Source: Hyphomicrobium sp. 12-62-95 (GTDB taxonomy: Bacteria > Pseudomonadota > Alphaproteobacteria > Rhizobiales > Hyphomicrobiaceae). From it: 64,000 nucleotides of DNA. The notes under the pieces were generated by a model. It saw nothing but the letters and a program-made list of their open reading frames with translations, was not told the DNA's origin and searched no databases. The stretch lies in assembly GCA_002279935.1 (NCBI GenBank), contig NCCZ01000011.1:1-64000 (forward strand), read 5' to 3'. The first letter of the stretch is position 1; every line of letters begins with the position of its first letter. Shown in pieces: positions 46,889 to 55,862 of this stretch. The translations under genes and the position numbers were made by a program.

Positions 46889-49800
46889 ATGCTTCGGCGA
46901 TTGATCGACTTTTCGCTCACACAGCGGGCCTTCGTGCTCATCGTCGCTGCTCTTGTGGCCGCGGTTGGCGGCTATGCGTTCAAGACCATTCCCATCGATG
47001 CCTTTCCCAATGTGGCGCAAGTCCAGGTCAAGATGATCCTGAAGGCGCCGGGCATGACGCCGGAAGAAGTCGAAAGCCGCGTCATCTCCCCGCTTGAAAT
47101 GGAGCTGCTGGGCATTCCGCGGCAGACGATCCTGAGATCGGCCGCAAAATATGCGATTGCCGACATCACGATCGATTTCGAAGACGGCACCGACATCTAC
47201 TGGGCCCGCCAGCAAGTCGCCGAGCGGCTGGCCACCGTGCAACCCGATCTCCCGGCGAGCGTAAGCGGTGGCTTGGCCCCCGCGTCAACGCCGCTTTCCG
47301 ACGTCTTCATGTTCACCATCGAAGGTGGCGGCCTCACGCTTGAGGAGCGCCGCAGCCTACTCGACTGGACGATCCGGCCCGCTCTGCGCACAATTCCCGG
47401 CGTCGCAGATGTGAATGCATTGGGTGGCCTCGTTCGCACCTTCGAAGTCGTGCCCAATGGGGCAAAACTCGCGGCCGCCCGGCTTGGTATCACGGATGTC
47501 ATCCGGGCCATCGAAGACAACAACCGCAATGACGGCGCGGGACGCATTTCCGAGGGCGAAAAAGCGCTGGTGGTTCGCAGCCAGGGCGCCATTGCGACCC
47601 CTGACGATCTGGCTCAGATTGTTTTGAAGACCGCCGGCGGACGCGTTCTCCGCCTAGGAGACGTTGCCGAAGTCCGCATCGGCAGCCTTACCCGCTACGG
47701 CGCCGTCACACATAACGGTCAGGGCGAAGCCGTGCAGGGGCTGGTTCTGTCGCTTCGCGGTGCCGACGCCAGTGCGCTGGTCGCGTCGATCACAACACGT
47801 TTGGAAGAGCTCAAGCCCACGTTGCCGGACGGTGTTCGGCTCGAGGTGTTCTACGATCGCTCGCATCTAATCACCGAAGCCGTCAGCACGGTAACGAAGG
47901 CGCTACTGGAAGCGACGGTCCTCGTGGTCATCCTCCTGATTGCCTTCCTCGGCAACATCCGGGCTGCTCTGGTTGTCGCGGTCACGCTCCCTTTCGCCAC
48001 GCTGGTCACGTTTGCCATGATGCGCGCCTTCGGCATGTCGGCCAACCTCATGAGTCTCGGTGGGCTCGCCATTGCCATTGGCTTGATCGTCGATGCCGCC
48101 GTTGTGGTCGTCGAGAATACTGTCGAGCGCTTACACGATGGCGACAAGCGCATGCCGCTGCTGCATCATGTCTACCGTGCCGCCAGCGAGGTCGCGACCC
48201 CAGTTGCATCGGGGATCATCATTATCTGCCTAGTCTTTCTGCCCCTGCTATCGTTGCAAGGCTTGGAAGGCAAACTGTTCGGCCCGGTCGCCCTCACGAT
48301 TGTATTCGCGTTGAGTGCCTCGCTGATCCTCTCCCTCACGCTGATCCCGGTCCTGTCGTCGTTTGTCTTGAAGCAGGGCGGCCACGGCGAGCCCTGGCTC
48401 ATGCGTGTGATCACGCGAGGCTATAAGGTCATCCTCCGCGCCTGCTTGAGATATCCAGCCCCCGTGTATGGCGTCGCCGCTGCGGGCTTAGTCGCGATGG
48501 TCATCGCCTACACGGCCGTCGGCAAGTCCTTCATGCCAACGATGGACGAGGGCTCGGTGATCATTCAGGTGACGAAGCTCCCGTCGATCAATCTTGAAGC
48601 AAGTCTTGCTGGCGACATCCTCATCCAGAAGCGGTTGATGGAGAAGGTGCCCGAGATCGAGCGGATCATTGCCCGCGTCGGGTCCGACGAATTGGGCCTC
48701 GATCCTATGGGATTGAATGAGACCGATGCATTTCTCGTCTTGAAGCCCAAAGAAGAATGGCGCGTACATGATAAGGAGTGGCTGGTGGGCGAGTTGCGCG
48801 CAGCCGTGGCGGATTTGCCTGGCTTTGAATTCGCGTTCACACAGCCGATTGAAATGCGCACATCCGAGATGTTGACCGGTGCGCGCGGAGATCTCGCCGT
48901 GAAGATCTTTGGTCCCGATCTGGCGACGCTGTCCGATCTCGCTGGTCAGATCCAAGCGACATTGAGCGGCATCACAGGCGCATCCGAAGTTTCAACCGTC
49001 GCCAACGACAGCGTGGACTACCTGGAAGTGGCCGTGGACCGGCTGGGAGCTGGCCGCACCGGCCTCGATGTGACGCGCGTTCAGGACGAGTTGCGCGCCA
49101 TGGTCGAAGGATCCTCCGTAGGCGTCGTATCGGAAAGCGGACGGCGCACCCAAATCATCATTCGCGGCAATGAAGACGTCCGCCGCTCGCCGGAGGAATT
49201 CAGGCGGATGCAGCTGGCAGCCGGCGATGGCGGCCTTGTCCGGGTCGAAGACGTTGCAAAGATCGAGCGGACGGCGGGGCCTGTCAAAATCGACCGCGAG
49301 AATGCCTCACGCTTCGCCATCGTCCAGGCCTATGTATCCGGCCGAGATTTGGTTGGCTTTGTCGAAGAGGCACAAAAAGCCGTCGCAGAAAAGATAACAC
49401 TCCCCGGCGGGTACCGCCTCGTTTGGGGCGGAGAGTTCGAAAATCAAAGACGGGCAGCGACACGTCTCGCTATCGTCGTCCCCATCGCCATCGTGTCGAT
49501 TTTTGGCGTGCTCTTCGCAACCCTGCGATCTGTCCGCCAATCCCTTCTGATCCTGGCCAACGTCCCGTTCGCCCTTGTGGGTGGCATCCTCGCACTCCTC
49601 GCTTCGGGAGAATATCTCTCGGTGCCAGCCTCGGTCGGGTTCATTGCACTTCTCGGCATCGCGGTCCTCAACGGACTCGTCCTCGTCTCTTATTTCAATC
49701 AGCTTCTGTCCGAAGGCCTACCCATCGAACGCGCCGTGTTTGATGGAGCCGTCCGCCGTCTACGTCCCGTGCTGATGACGGCCAGCATCGCGGCCCTCGG

Positions 49801-50014
49801 CCTCGTCCCGCTGTTATTCGCCACCGGACCGGGGTCCGAAATTCAAAAGCCACTGGCCATCGTCGTGATTGGCGGCCTCGTCAGTTCGACCGCCCTCACC
49901 CTCATCCTTCTGCCAATCCTTTTCCGGAGCTTTGGCGTTGCTGCCCTAGCCGAGGCGCAAACCGACAAACGGAGTCTTTCATGGAACCGAGCTCCTGCAA
50001 GCTCACTCTCGTAG
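46889..50014 (+). CDS. heavy-metal efflux RND pump (CusA/CzcA type)
   Basis: A 1041-residue inner-membrane transporter with twelve predicted helices and two large periplasmic loops. HME-RND features are visible: PGMTPEEVESRVISPLEMELLGIP, the fourth-helix proton motif GLAIAIGLIVDAAVVVVENTVE, SFMPTMDEGSVIIQVTKLPS, and GFIALLGIAVLNGLVLVSYF. It exports copper/silver or zinc/cobalt/cadmium ions; the family call cannot fix the metal. It overlaps the following DUF3240-like gene by 34 bases, so they are one operon. Confidence 0.9.
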   Translation: MLRRLIDFSLTQRAFVLIVAALVAAVGGYAFKTIPIDAFPNVAQVQVKMILKAPGMTPEEVESRVISPLEMELLGIPRQTILRSAAKYAIADITIDFEDGTDIYWARQQVAERLATVQPDLPASVSGGLAPASTPLSDVFMFTIEGGGLTLEERRSLLDWTIRPALRTIPGVADVNALGGLVRTFEVVPNGAKLAAARLGITDVIRAIEDNNRNDGAGRISEGEKALVVRSQGAIATPDDLAQIVLKTAGGRVLRLGDVAEVRIGSLTRYGAVTHNGQGEAVQGLVLSLRGADASALVASITTRLEELKPTLPDGVRLEVFYDRSHLITEAVSTVTKALLEATVLVVILLIAFLGNIRAALVVAVTLPFATLVTFAMMRAFGMSANLMSLGGLAIAIGLIVDAAVVVVENTVERLHDGDKRMPLLHHVYRAASEVATPVASGIIIICLVFLPLLSLQGLEGKLFGPVALTIVFALSASLILSLTLIPVLSSFVLKQGGHGEPWLMRVITRGYKVILRACLRYPAPVYGVAAAGLVAMVIAYTAVGKSFMPTMDEGSVIIQVTKLPSINLEASLAGDILIQKRLMEKVPEIERIIARVGSDELGLDPMGLNETDAFLVLKPKEEWRVHDKEWLVGELRAAVADLPGFEFAFTQPIEMRTSEMLTGARGDLAVKIFGPDLATLSDLAGQIQATLSGITGASEVSTVANDSVDYLEVAVDRLGAGRTGLDVTRVQDELRAMVEGSSVGVVSESGRRTQIIIRGNEDVRRSPEEFRRMQLAAGDGGLVRVEDVAKIERTAGPVKIDRENASRFAIVQAYVSGRDLVGFVEEAQKAVAEKITLPGGYRLVWGGEFENQRRAATRLAIVVPIAIVSIFGVLFATLRSVRQSLLILANVPFALVGGILALLASGEYLSVPASVGFIALLGIAVLNGLVLVSYFNQLLSEGLPIERAVFDGAVRRLRPVLMTASIAALGLVPLLFATGPGSEIQKPLAIVVIGGLVSSTALTLILLPILFRSFGVAALAEAQTDKRSLSWNRAPASSLS

Positions 50015-50331
50015 TCCCTTCGGATGCGGGCGACCGCATCGTCGAATTGATGCTCGGGGCCGATCCGCCCATTACCGGCTTCACGACGTGGCGAGCTGAT
50101 GGCCACGGCGAAAGCTTCACGGCGGCCAGTATCGGCGAGCAGGTCCGCGGGCGCGTCGAGAGAAGCGTCTTCGTTGCCGTGATGACGTGCGACCGTGCGC
50201 GGACGCTCATCAATGAGATCGCAAGCAAAGCGCCCATTCCGCACATGGTCTATTGGCTGGAACCGGTTCTTGAATTTGGCCGCGCGTCATTCACGGCTCC
50301 GCAACCTATTCTTGACGGGGCACCGCGATGA
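49981..50331 (+). CDS. DUF3240-type protein coupled to the RND pump
   Basis: A 116-residue cytoplasmic protein of the DUF3240 type commonly found directly after CzcA/CusA genes (tentative). Its ferredoxin-like, PII-related fold is suggested by KLTLVVPSDAGDRIVELMLG and HMVYWLEPVLEFGRAS. It begins inside the end of the pump gene and its stop overlaps the start of a 46-codon gene (ATGA). It probably senses a metal or modulates the pump; function is inferred from position. Confidence 0.65.
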   Translation: MEPSSCKLTLVVPSDAGDRIVELMLGADPPITGFTTWRADGHGESFTAASIGEQVRGRVERSVFVAVMTCDRARTLINEIASKAPIPHMVYWLEPVLEFGRASFTAPQPILDGAPR

Positions 50332-50468
50332 TTGGCCTATCAACGGCGATTTCAGTCGGCTTTGTCCTAGGAGTGTTTATTGTGGCGGTGTGGGCTTCGC
50401 GACGGCCAACGAAGCAGTCCATCGTCATCGCAAAGTTGACTCAGATGCCGGACAAGGATCAGACCTAG
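50328..50468 (+). CDS. 46-residue single-span membrane peptide
   Basis: The ATG at 50328 overlaps the stop of the DUF3240-like gene (ATGA) and a stop follows at 50466. The product starts MIGLSTAISVGFVLGVFIVA: one strong hydrophobic helix and a basic C-terminal tail (ASRRPTKQS). The overlap implies coupled translation. Small membrane peptides often associate with RND pumps, as AcrZ does; such a role here is only inference. Confidence 0.55.
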   Translation: MIGLSTAISVGFVLGVFIVAVWASRRPTKQSIVIAKLTQMPDKDQT

Positions 50469-50620
50469 GAGCCGCGTCTTTGAATGCAATGCGCCACGCG
50501 GAAACAATACGCGCCAGAGGCGTTATGTGTCATAGCCGCAGCATCGCGTCTCGGACGCCCATACTTCAAACTTGGACCGGGCTTTAATATTACTTAAGCG
50601 GCGAACCGAGGCCTATCATC

Positions 50621-51955
50621 ATGCAATTGGCAAAACTCTGGAACGTCTTCATTGTCTTCATGCTCGCACTGACGGGGCTGTGGCTGGTAAGTATCGAGAC
50701 TGGCGGCTTTACCGGCGACTTCTGGCTGACGCGTAAGACGCTCGTCCTGGGTACCGGCATTTTATCATTCGGCCTGATGTCCGCCGCCGTGATCCTTGCA
50801 GCAAGGCCGGCTTGGTTCGAAACCATGCTCGGGGGACTAGATAAATTCTATCGCCTACACAAATGGCTTGGAATTGCTGCCTTTGCCTTCGCGACAGCAC
50901 ACTGGATCCTGCGGATGGGTCCGTCGTGGATCAAATCGCTGAACCTCTACGACCTTCCGCCGCGCCCGCAGCGCGCGTCCGACCCGTCGACGGACTTCAA
51001 CATTTTCCGCGATCTTCGCCACGCCGCCGCCGAGGTGGGCGAGTGGATGTTCTACGCGCTGGCGGTTCTCGTCATCATCGCGCTCTGGAAGCGATTTCCC
51101 TACAAATACTTTTCTAAAACCCACAAGCTCATGGGAGCCGTATATCTGTTGCTTGTCTTCCACGCGTTCATTCTGACCGATCTCAGCTACTGGACGCAGC
51201 CGATTGGACCATTCTTGGGAGTTCTGATGGGGCTCGGCACTGTTGCGGCTCTGATCTCGCTGTTCCAAAAGATAGGATCTCGCCGAAAGGCAACCGGCAA
51301 GATTTCGCAGGTTATCTTGCATGACAACGACGAAGTCCTCGAAGTGACGGTTCAGCTGGAAACGGCATGGCCAGGTCACGATGCAGGGCAGTTTGCGTTC
51401 GTTGATTTTGACGATCCGGAAGCGGCTCATCCCTTCACGATCAGTTCTGCTTGGCAGAATGACGGGAGCCTGACATTCACAATCAAGGCTCTCGGGGACT
51501 ACACGAGGACTTTGGCGGATAGCCTGCATCTAGGCCAGGCGGTCGTCGTCGAAGGTCCCTATGGCAGGTTCAACTTCAACGGAACACGCAGTCGGCAAGT
51601 CTGGATTGGTGGCGGCGTCGGGATTACACCGTTTGTTGCTGGTCTCAGCGCGCCACAACGGACGGTCCAAAACGCCAATATCGATCTATTTTACACCATG
51701 CGTCGTGCGGATCCGGCGTATACCTCGCGCATTCGGGACCTCGCGCAACACGCAGGCGTCCGGCTCCATGTTCTCAACGAGGAAAGTGACGGCCTACTGA
51801 ACTTGGATCGACTAGAGGCACTCGTTCCTGATTGGCGACAAGCCGACATCTGGTTCTGTGGTCCGTCCAAGTTTGGCAGCGCGCTGCTTAAGCCCATGCT
51901 TGATCGCGGCCTGCCCCTGTCTCAATTCCATCAAGAGTTGTTCGAGATGCGATAG
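50621..51955 (+). CDS. ferric-reductase-like flavocytochrome
   Basis: A 444-residue protein. Six membrane helices (about 5-230) contain histidine pairs for haem b (FYRLHKWLGIAAFAFATAH and KTHKLMGAVYLLLVFHAF). The cytoplasmic part holds an FAD-binding FNR-like domain (about 235-330, HPFTISSAW, YGRFNF) and an NAD(P)-binding domain (WIGGGVGITPFVAGL, WFCGPSKFG). It moves electrons from NAD(P)H across the membrane to ferric iron, Cu(II) or another acceptor. It is 150 bases after the RND operon, in keeping with a metal role, and probably separately transcribed. Confidence 0.85.
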   Translation: MQLAKLWNVFIVFMLALTGLWLVSIETGGFTGDFWLTRKTLVLGTGILSFGLMSAAVILAARPAWFETMLGGLDKFYRLHKWLGIAAFAFATAHWILRMGPSWIKSLNLYDLPPRPQRASDPSTDFNIFRDLRHAAAEVGEWMFYALAVLVIIALWKRFPYKYFSKTHKLMGAVYLLLVFHAFILTDLSYWTQPIGPFLGVLMGLGTVAALISLFQKIGSRRKATGKISQVILHDNDEVLEVTVQLETAWPGHDAGQFAFVDFDDPEAAHPFTISSAWQNDGSLTFTIKALGDYTRTLADSLHLGQAVVVEGPYGRFNFNGTRSRQVWIGGGVGITPFVAGLSAPQRTVQNANIDLFYTMRRADPAYTSRIRDLAQHAGVRLHVLNEESDGLLNLDRLEALVPDWRQADIWFCGPSKFGSALLKPMLDRGLPLSQFHQELFEMR

Positions 51956-52362
51956 CCCGGTGCAGGAGGGGATGCGCGCGCAAGATCGCAGTTAAACGGC
52001 TTTACTGCAGCTTGTTTGGGTCCCGGCCTTCGCAGGGGCGTGGATCAATCTATTTGCATTGAGATTTAGCGGGATGGCGGGGCAATGCAGTCGTCGGCCC
52101 CCCGCTTCTCATGCTGCATTGCGGGCCGGTTCAGACACCCTTTCCCACGTGTCACGGCGAGAAAAGGATGTGCCTCGGGGCCGGCATTCAGTGCGCGAGT
52201 TTCGAACGGCTCAATGGGCCTCCGAGAGACAATGTTCGCTCAGGGCAAGAGCGAGTTGCCCAAAACTTGAGCACAAATCAAATTGGACATTTTTCAGGCG
52301 AATGACTAGCGTCCTCCAAATGAACTGCACCTTTTCCGAAGAATTGAAAGTGGGGGAACCGC
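51956..52362. other. intergenic region before the glutaminase fusion gene
   Basis: No gene is supported. A small hairpin (GGGCAA/TTGCCC) lies at 52243-52261. The AT-richer segment 52262-52330 may contain the promoter of the following operon. Confidence 0.35.
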
Positions 52363-54390
52363 ATGTTCTGGCGCAAATCCAATGAAACTTCCAATACGCG
52401 GGAGACGGAAGTAGATGCGCCAAATCCAGCGAACACCATTCCCCAGATGCCGCCGCAACCGGCTCCAAGCCGTCCGAGTTTTGGTGCACCTTACATCGTG
52501 CCGCCGCTTGATTCCGCAACGATCAGCCACGCACCCGTGCTCGTTAAGCCAAGCGCCAGCCGCTCGATTTCTTCGCCGATCGAGAATTGGCTGAAGAGCC
52601 TGCACGAGAAACATCGTCAAAACCACTTCGGTCACTTGGCGAGCTACATTCCAGAACTCACAAAGGCCGATCCGAAACATTTCGGCATTGTTCTGGCTGC
52701 CGCTGATGGCAAGTCCTACGCCGTGGGCGACAGCGAAGTTCTGTTCACGATCCAGTCGATTTCGAAACCTCTGGTTTATGGCTTGGCCCTCGAGGATCAC
52801 GGACCCGATCATGTGCTGCGTCACGTCGGCGTGGAACCGACCGGCGAGGCATTCAACTCGATCGTGATGGACGAAATCAACAACAGGCCATTCAACCCGA
52901 TGGTCAATGCGGGTGCGATCGCGACGACGGCCTTGATCCGTGGGAGCGGCCGTGAGCATCGCTTCAATCGCATCCTCGACATGTTCAGCCGTTACGCGGG
53001 ACGCAGGCTGACTGTCGACGAATCCGTTTTCGAGAGCGAGCGGGCTACCGGCCATCGCAATCGCGCCATCGCTTATTTGCAGCTGAATTCGGGCATGATC
53101 GAAGAGCCCGTCGCCGAGCATCTCGATCTTTACTTTCGACAATGCGCGATACTTGTCAGCGCTCGTGATCTGGCGATGATGGCTGCAACGCTAGCAAACA
53201 ACGGCGTCAATCCGTTGACCGGTGAGCGCGCCATAGCCGCTGAGCATGTCAAGACAGTGCTCAGCGTGATGGCTAGCTGCGGAATGTACGATTATTCGGG
53301 TGAATGGGTGTATCGCGTCGGCCTTCCGGCCAAGAGCGGCGTGGGCGGCGGCATCATTGCAGTTTTGCCGGGCCAATTCGGTGTTGGCACGTTCTCTCCG
53401 CTGCTCGATGAACACGGAAACAGCCATCGCGGCATCGAAGTATGCAAGGAATTATCGCAGCGCTTCCACCTGCACGTCTATGATATGCATTTCGTTGCCG
53501 ACAATATCGTGCGGCGCAGCTTTCGCGGCGGTGGAGTTACATCGAAGCGCTTGCGCGGCCAGCGAGAACGCAAGATATTGGACGCCCATGGGCACAAAAT
53601 ACTTGCCTACGAATTGCAAGGTGGGCTGTATTTCGCCACAGCTGAGCAGCTTGTACGCCGCATCGTAGCGGACTGCCCTCAGGCGACCCATGTCATCCTA
53701 GATGGACGCCGCATAAGCCGTGCCGATCAAAGCGCACTCTTGCTCCTGAGAGACCTGTCTCTCGCCCTTTCAGCTGAAGGCAAGACGCTGCTGCTCGCCG
53801 ATTTGCCGGCACAGGTCGAGGCAGATTGGCAGGACGTCGCGGGCGCAAGCATCAGGACCACATGCGTCAGCGATGTCGATGCAGCGCTTGAGTATAGCGA
53901 GAACAAGCTCATTCTCGAATTTGATCCGGAAGCGCTCGCCATCGAAACCCGGCTTCCACTGGCTCAGATGGATATCCTGCAATCCTTCTCCCAAGACGAA
54001 ATCAAACGATTGCAACCGTTCATCGAAACGGAGTTCTATGAGGCTGGCTCCAGGATCATTCGAGAGGGCGACCCTGCGGACCGCCTTTACCTCTTGGCGG
54101 CCGGCACGGCGACCGTCGATGTGATGCTGGACGACGGTAAGCGTCGCGCGCGGCTGGCAGCTTTCCGGCCCGGTGTCGCGTTTGGTGAATTTGCGCTGTT
54201 CGATGGCGGGCGGCGCGTGGCCAACGTGGTCGCCGAAGCCCCATCCGAATGTTATGTAGTGGACTTCAAAAAACTTGAACAACTTGAAGCAATCGAACCA
54301 GCGCTCTATCGCAAGCTACTGTTTGCGTTAGGTCGATTGCTGACCGACCGGCTCCGCCGCGTCACCGCGGAAGTGAGAGCCTTGACGTGA
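52363..54390 (+). CDS. glutaminase-STAS-cyclic-nucleotide-binding fusion
   Basis: A 675-residue three-domain protein. After a Pro-rich tail (1-65), residues about 70-375 are a serine-dependent glutaminase (FTIQSISKPLVYGL with Ser132/Lys135; NPMVNAGAIATTALI; NNGVNPLTGERAI; CGMYDYSGEW; KSGVGGGIIAVLP). A STAS-like domain (about 400-520, HVILDGRRISRADQSALLLL) and a cNMP-binding domain (about 550-670, IREGDPADRLYLLAAGTATVDV, GVAFGEFALFDGGRRVANVVAE) follow. It would hydrolyse glutamine to glutamate and ammonia under control of a bound nucleotide. The FecR-domain gene starts in its last codons (GTGA overlap). Confidence 0.88.
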   Translation: MFWRKSNETSNTRETEVDAPNPANTIPQMPPQPAPSRPSFGAPYIVPPLDSATISHAPVLVKPSASRSISSPIENWLKSLHEKHRQNHFGHLASYIPELTKADPKHFGIVLAAADGKSYAVGDSEVLFTIQSISKPLVYGLALEDHGPDHVLRHVGVEPTGEAFNSIVMDEINNRPFNPMVNAGAIATTALIRGSGREHRFNRILDMFSRYAGRRLTVDESVFESERATGHRNRAIAYLQLNSGMIEEPVAEHLDLYFRQCAILVSARDLAMMAATLANNGVNPLTGERAIAAEHVKTVLSVMASCGMYDYSGEWVYRVGLPAKSGVGGGIIAVLPGQFGVGTFSPLLDEHGNSHRGIEVCKELSQRFHLHVYDMHFVADNIVRRSFRGGGVTSKRLRGQRERKILDAHGHKILAYELQGGLYFATAEQLVRRIVADCPQATHVILDGRRISRADQSALLLLRDLSLALSAEGKTLLLADLPAQVEADWQDVAGASIRTTCVSDVDAALEYSENKLILEFDPEALAIETRLPLAQMDILQSFSQDEIKRLQPFIETEFYEAGSRIIREGDPADRLYLLAAGTATVDVMLDDGKRRARLAAFRPGVAFGEFALFDGGRRVANVVAEAPSECYVVDFKKLEQLEAIEPALYRKLLFALGRLLTDRLRRVTAEVRALT

Positions 54391-55202
54391 GTACACATTG
54401 TGTTTTGCGGCTGCTATTGCGCGCGCCAACGGTTTTGATCATCGTCACACTGCTCAATACGGCAGTGTTTGGGTTGCCCAGGGCTTTCGCCGCGGAAGTG
54501 CCGGAAATCGGCAAGGCGGTGATGATAAAAAATAAGGTCACGGCCGAAGCCGATGAAAAGCCCCGGTCTCTCGTTCGCGGCGAGAGCGTTCACCAAAACG
54601 AAATTGTCATCACCGAAAAGTCGGCCAGCGCGGAGATTGAGTTACGAGACAATACCAAACTTGCCGTAGGTCCCTCCGCGAGGATCGTCCTCGACAAGTT
54701 TGTTTACGATGCGGGTGCCGAGCGCGGCTCCATTGCAATCAATATGACCAAGGGTGCATTCCGCTTCATTACCGGGGCCAGCCCGAAAGCTGCATACGAG
54801 ATCAAAACGCCGACCGTCGTATTGGCCGTACGCGGCACCGTGTTCGACGTTTATGTCGACGACGAAGGAGAGACGGTCGTTCTTCTGCACGAAGGTGAAG
54901 TCGATATGTGCGCGGCCCCGGGTTCGTGCCGGCGACACAATAAAGTGGGGCATATCGTTCGGGTCGGCGTTGACCGCATCATCACGGAACCTCTGCTTTG
55001 GACAGGTTCTTTGATGAAGGGCCTGGCGATTGGAACGGTTTTTCCATTTGTAGGAAAGAAATTGGTGATTGATCCGGTTCGGCGCCTATCGCAGGGCTCT
55101 TTGAGAACCGGCGGGCCTGTTGTCCGATCGATTGCCAAAACACCTGCTCGTGCGGTCCGGGGCGTCGGCCGCACGCTGCGAAAATTCCGGCCGCGATGGT
55201 AA
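54387..55202 (+). CDS. exported FecR-domain protein
   Basis: A 271-residue protein whose GTG start overlaps the preceding stop, implying coupling. A signal peptide or anchor (about 10-36, VLIIVTLLNTAVFGLPRAFAA) is followed by a FecR domain: VHQNEIVITEKSASAEIELRDNTKLAVGP, KGAFRFITGASPKAAYEIKTPTVVLAVRGTVFDVYV and LLHEGEVDMCA. The C-terminus is basic (RALR-like, ending GRTLRKFRPRW). FecR domains usually relay signals to sigma factors, but free periplasmic versions act as sensor or scaffold proteins. No sigma factor is adjacent; the link with the glutaminase fusion is notable. Confidence 0.82.
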   Translation: MSTHCVLRLLLRAPTVLIIVTLLNTAVFGLPRAFAAEVPEIGKAVMIKNKVTAEADEKPRSLVRGESVHQNEIVITEKSASAEIELRDNTKLAVGPSARIVLDKFVYDAGAERGSIAINMTKGAFRFITGASPKAAYEIKTPTVVLAVRGTVFDVYVDDEGETVVLLHEGEVDMCAAPGSCRRHNKVGHIVRVGVDRIITEPLLWTGSLMKGLAIGTVFPFVGKKLVIDPVRRLSQGSLRTGGPVVRSIAKTPARAVRGVGRTLRKFRPRW

Positions 55203-55470
55203 TCGGCGTTCAACGGTCGATGCTGTCCTGTGACTGCGCGACGCGTCTGCTTGTGGCCCTCAGCGCATAAGCGGACACGTCTGCGTTAAGTTCAAAGCGG
55301 ATTGTTACCCAAACTTATCTGCGCCCCCGCCTGCCTCCTATATACTTCCCTCATCCCCGTCCCTCATGAAGGGGGCGTTGCTTAAGAGGCGTCTCGTGAC
55401 TTAGGGCGCGGGGTGCAGAGTCGCTGACGGAGGGTGACGCATTCTCTCTCGGCGGGGCTCGGACCGGCCA

Positions 55471-55527
55471 CCTCTTGGGATGCTGCCCGATGGGTCCCGG
55501 GCATAAAGCCCGGGATGACAGCTGTGG
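55471..55527. repeat. dispersed palindromic element, copy 2 (partial)
   Basis: On the minus strand it reads CTGTCATCCCGGGCTTTATG then CCCGGGACCCAT, matching the left half of the element at 29456-29606. Only one arm seems present. Confidence 0.6.
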
Positions 55528-55633
55528 GGTGGCGCGGGCGGTGGGCCGTTGCGCGCACCGCTCTCATACCCCTCCCCTCGACGGGGAGGGGTTAGGGGTG
55601 GGGTGAGCCGCTGGCGTCGGAGGTTGCTTTCAC

Positions 55634-55687
55634 CCCCACCCACTTTTTCAGCCCCACCCACTTTTTCAGCCCCACCCACTTTTTCAG
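55634..55687. repeat. three perfect 18-bp tandem repeats
   Basis: CCCCACCCACTTTTTCAG occurs three times without change (55634, 55652, 55670), followed by a partial fourth unit CCCCACCC. It sits between two GC-rich inverted blocks. Confidence 0.9.
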
Positions 55688-55862
55688 CCCCACCCCTGCC
55701 CCTCCCCGCAAGGGGGAGGGGACGTGAAGCCATTCCGCATCCTTTCGCTTCGACTCGGAGATTTGATCCAAGACCCGCCCACGCCGCGATCTCGATGTGC
55801 GTCGTGGGTTGTATCGATCGCGCGCGTGCGGATGTTGAGCGGCGAGGCGTTGCGTCGTGCGG

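Larger units (their letters stand above)
55203..55862. other. repeat-filled intergenic region
   Basis: No gene is supported in 660 bases. It contains, in order, a partial palindromic element (55471-55527), a pair of GC-rich inverted blocks (CTCCCCTCGACGGGGAGGGG at 55572 and CCCCTCCCCGCAAGGGGGAG near 55698), and between them three 18-bp tandem units (55634-55687). A minus-strand frame through the repeats only produces a GGAEKV-type repeat and is not believed. Confidence 0.6.

Noticed and set aside
55401..55733. Minus-strand frame encoding GGAEKV repeats
   Set aside because: The repeat is a by-product of the 18-bp DNA tandem array, not a coding signal.
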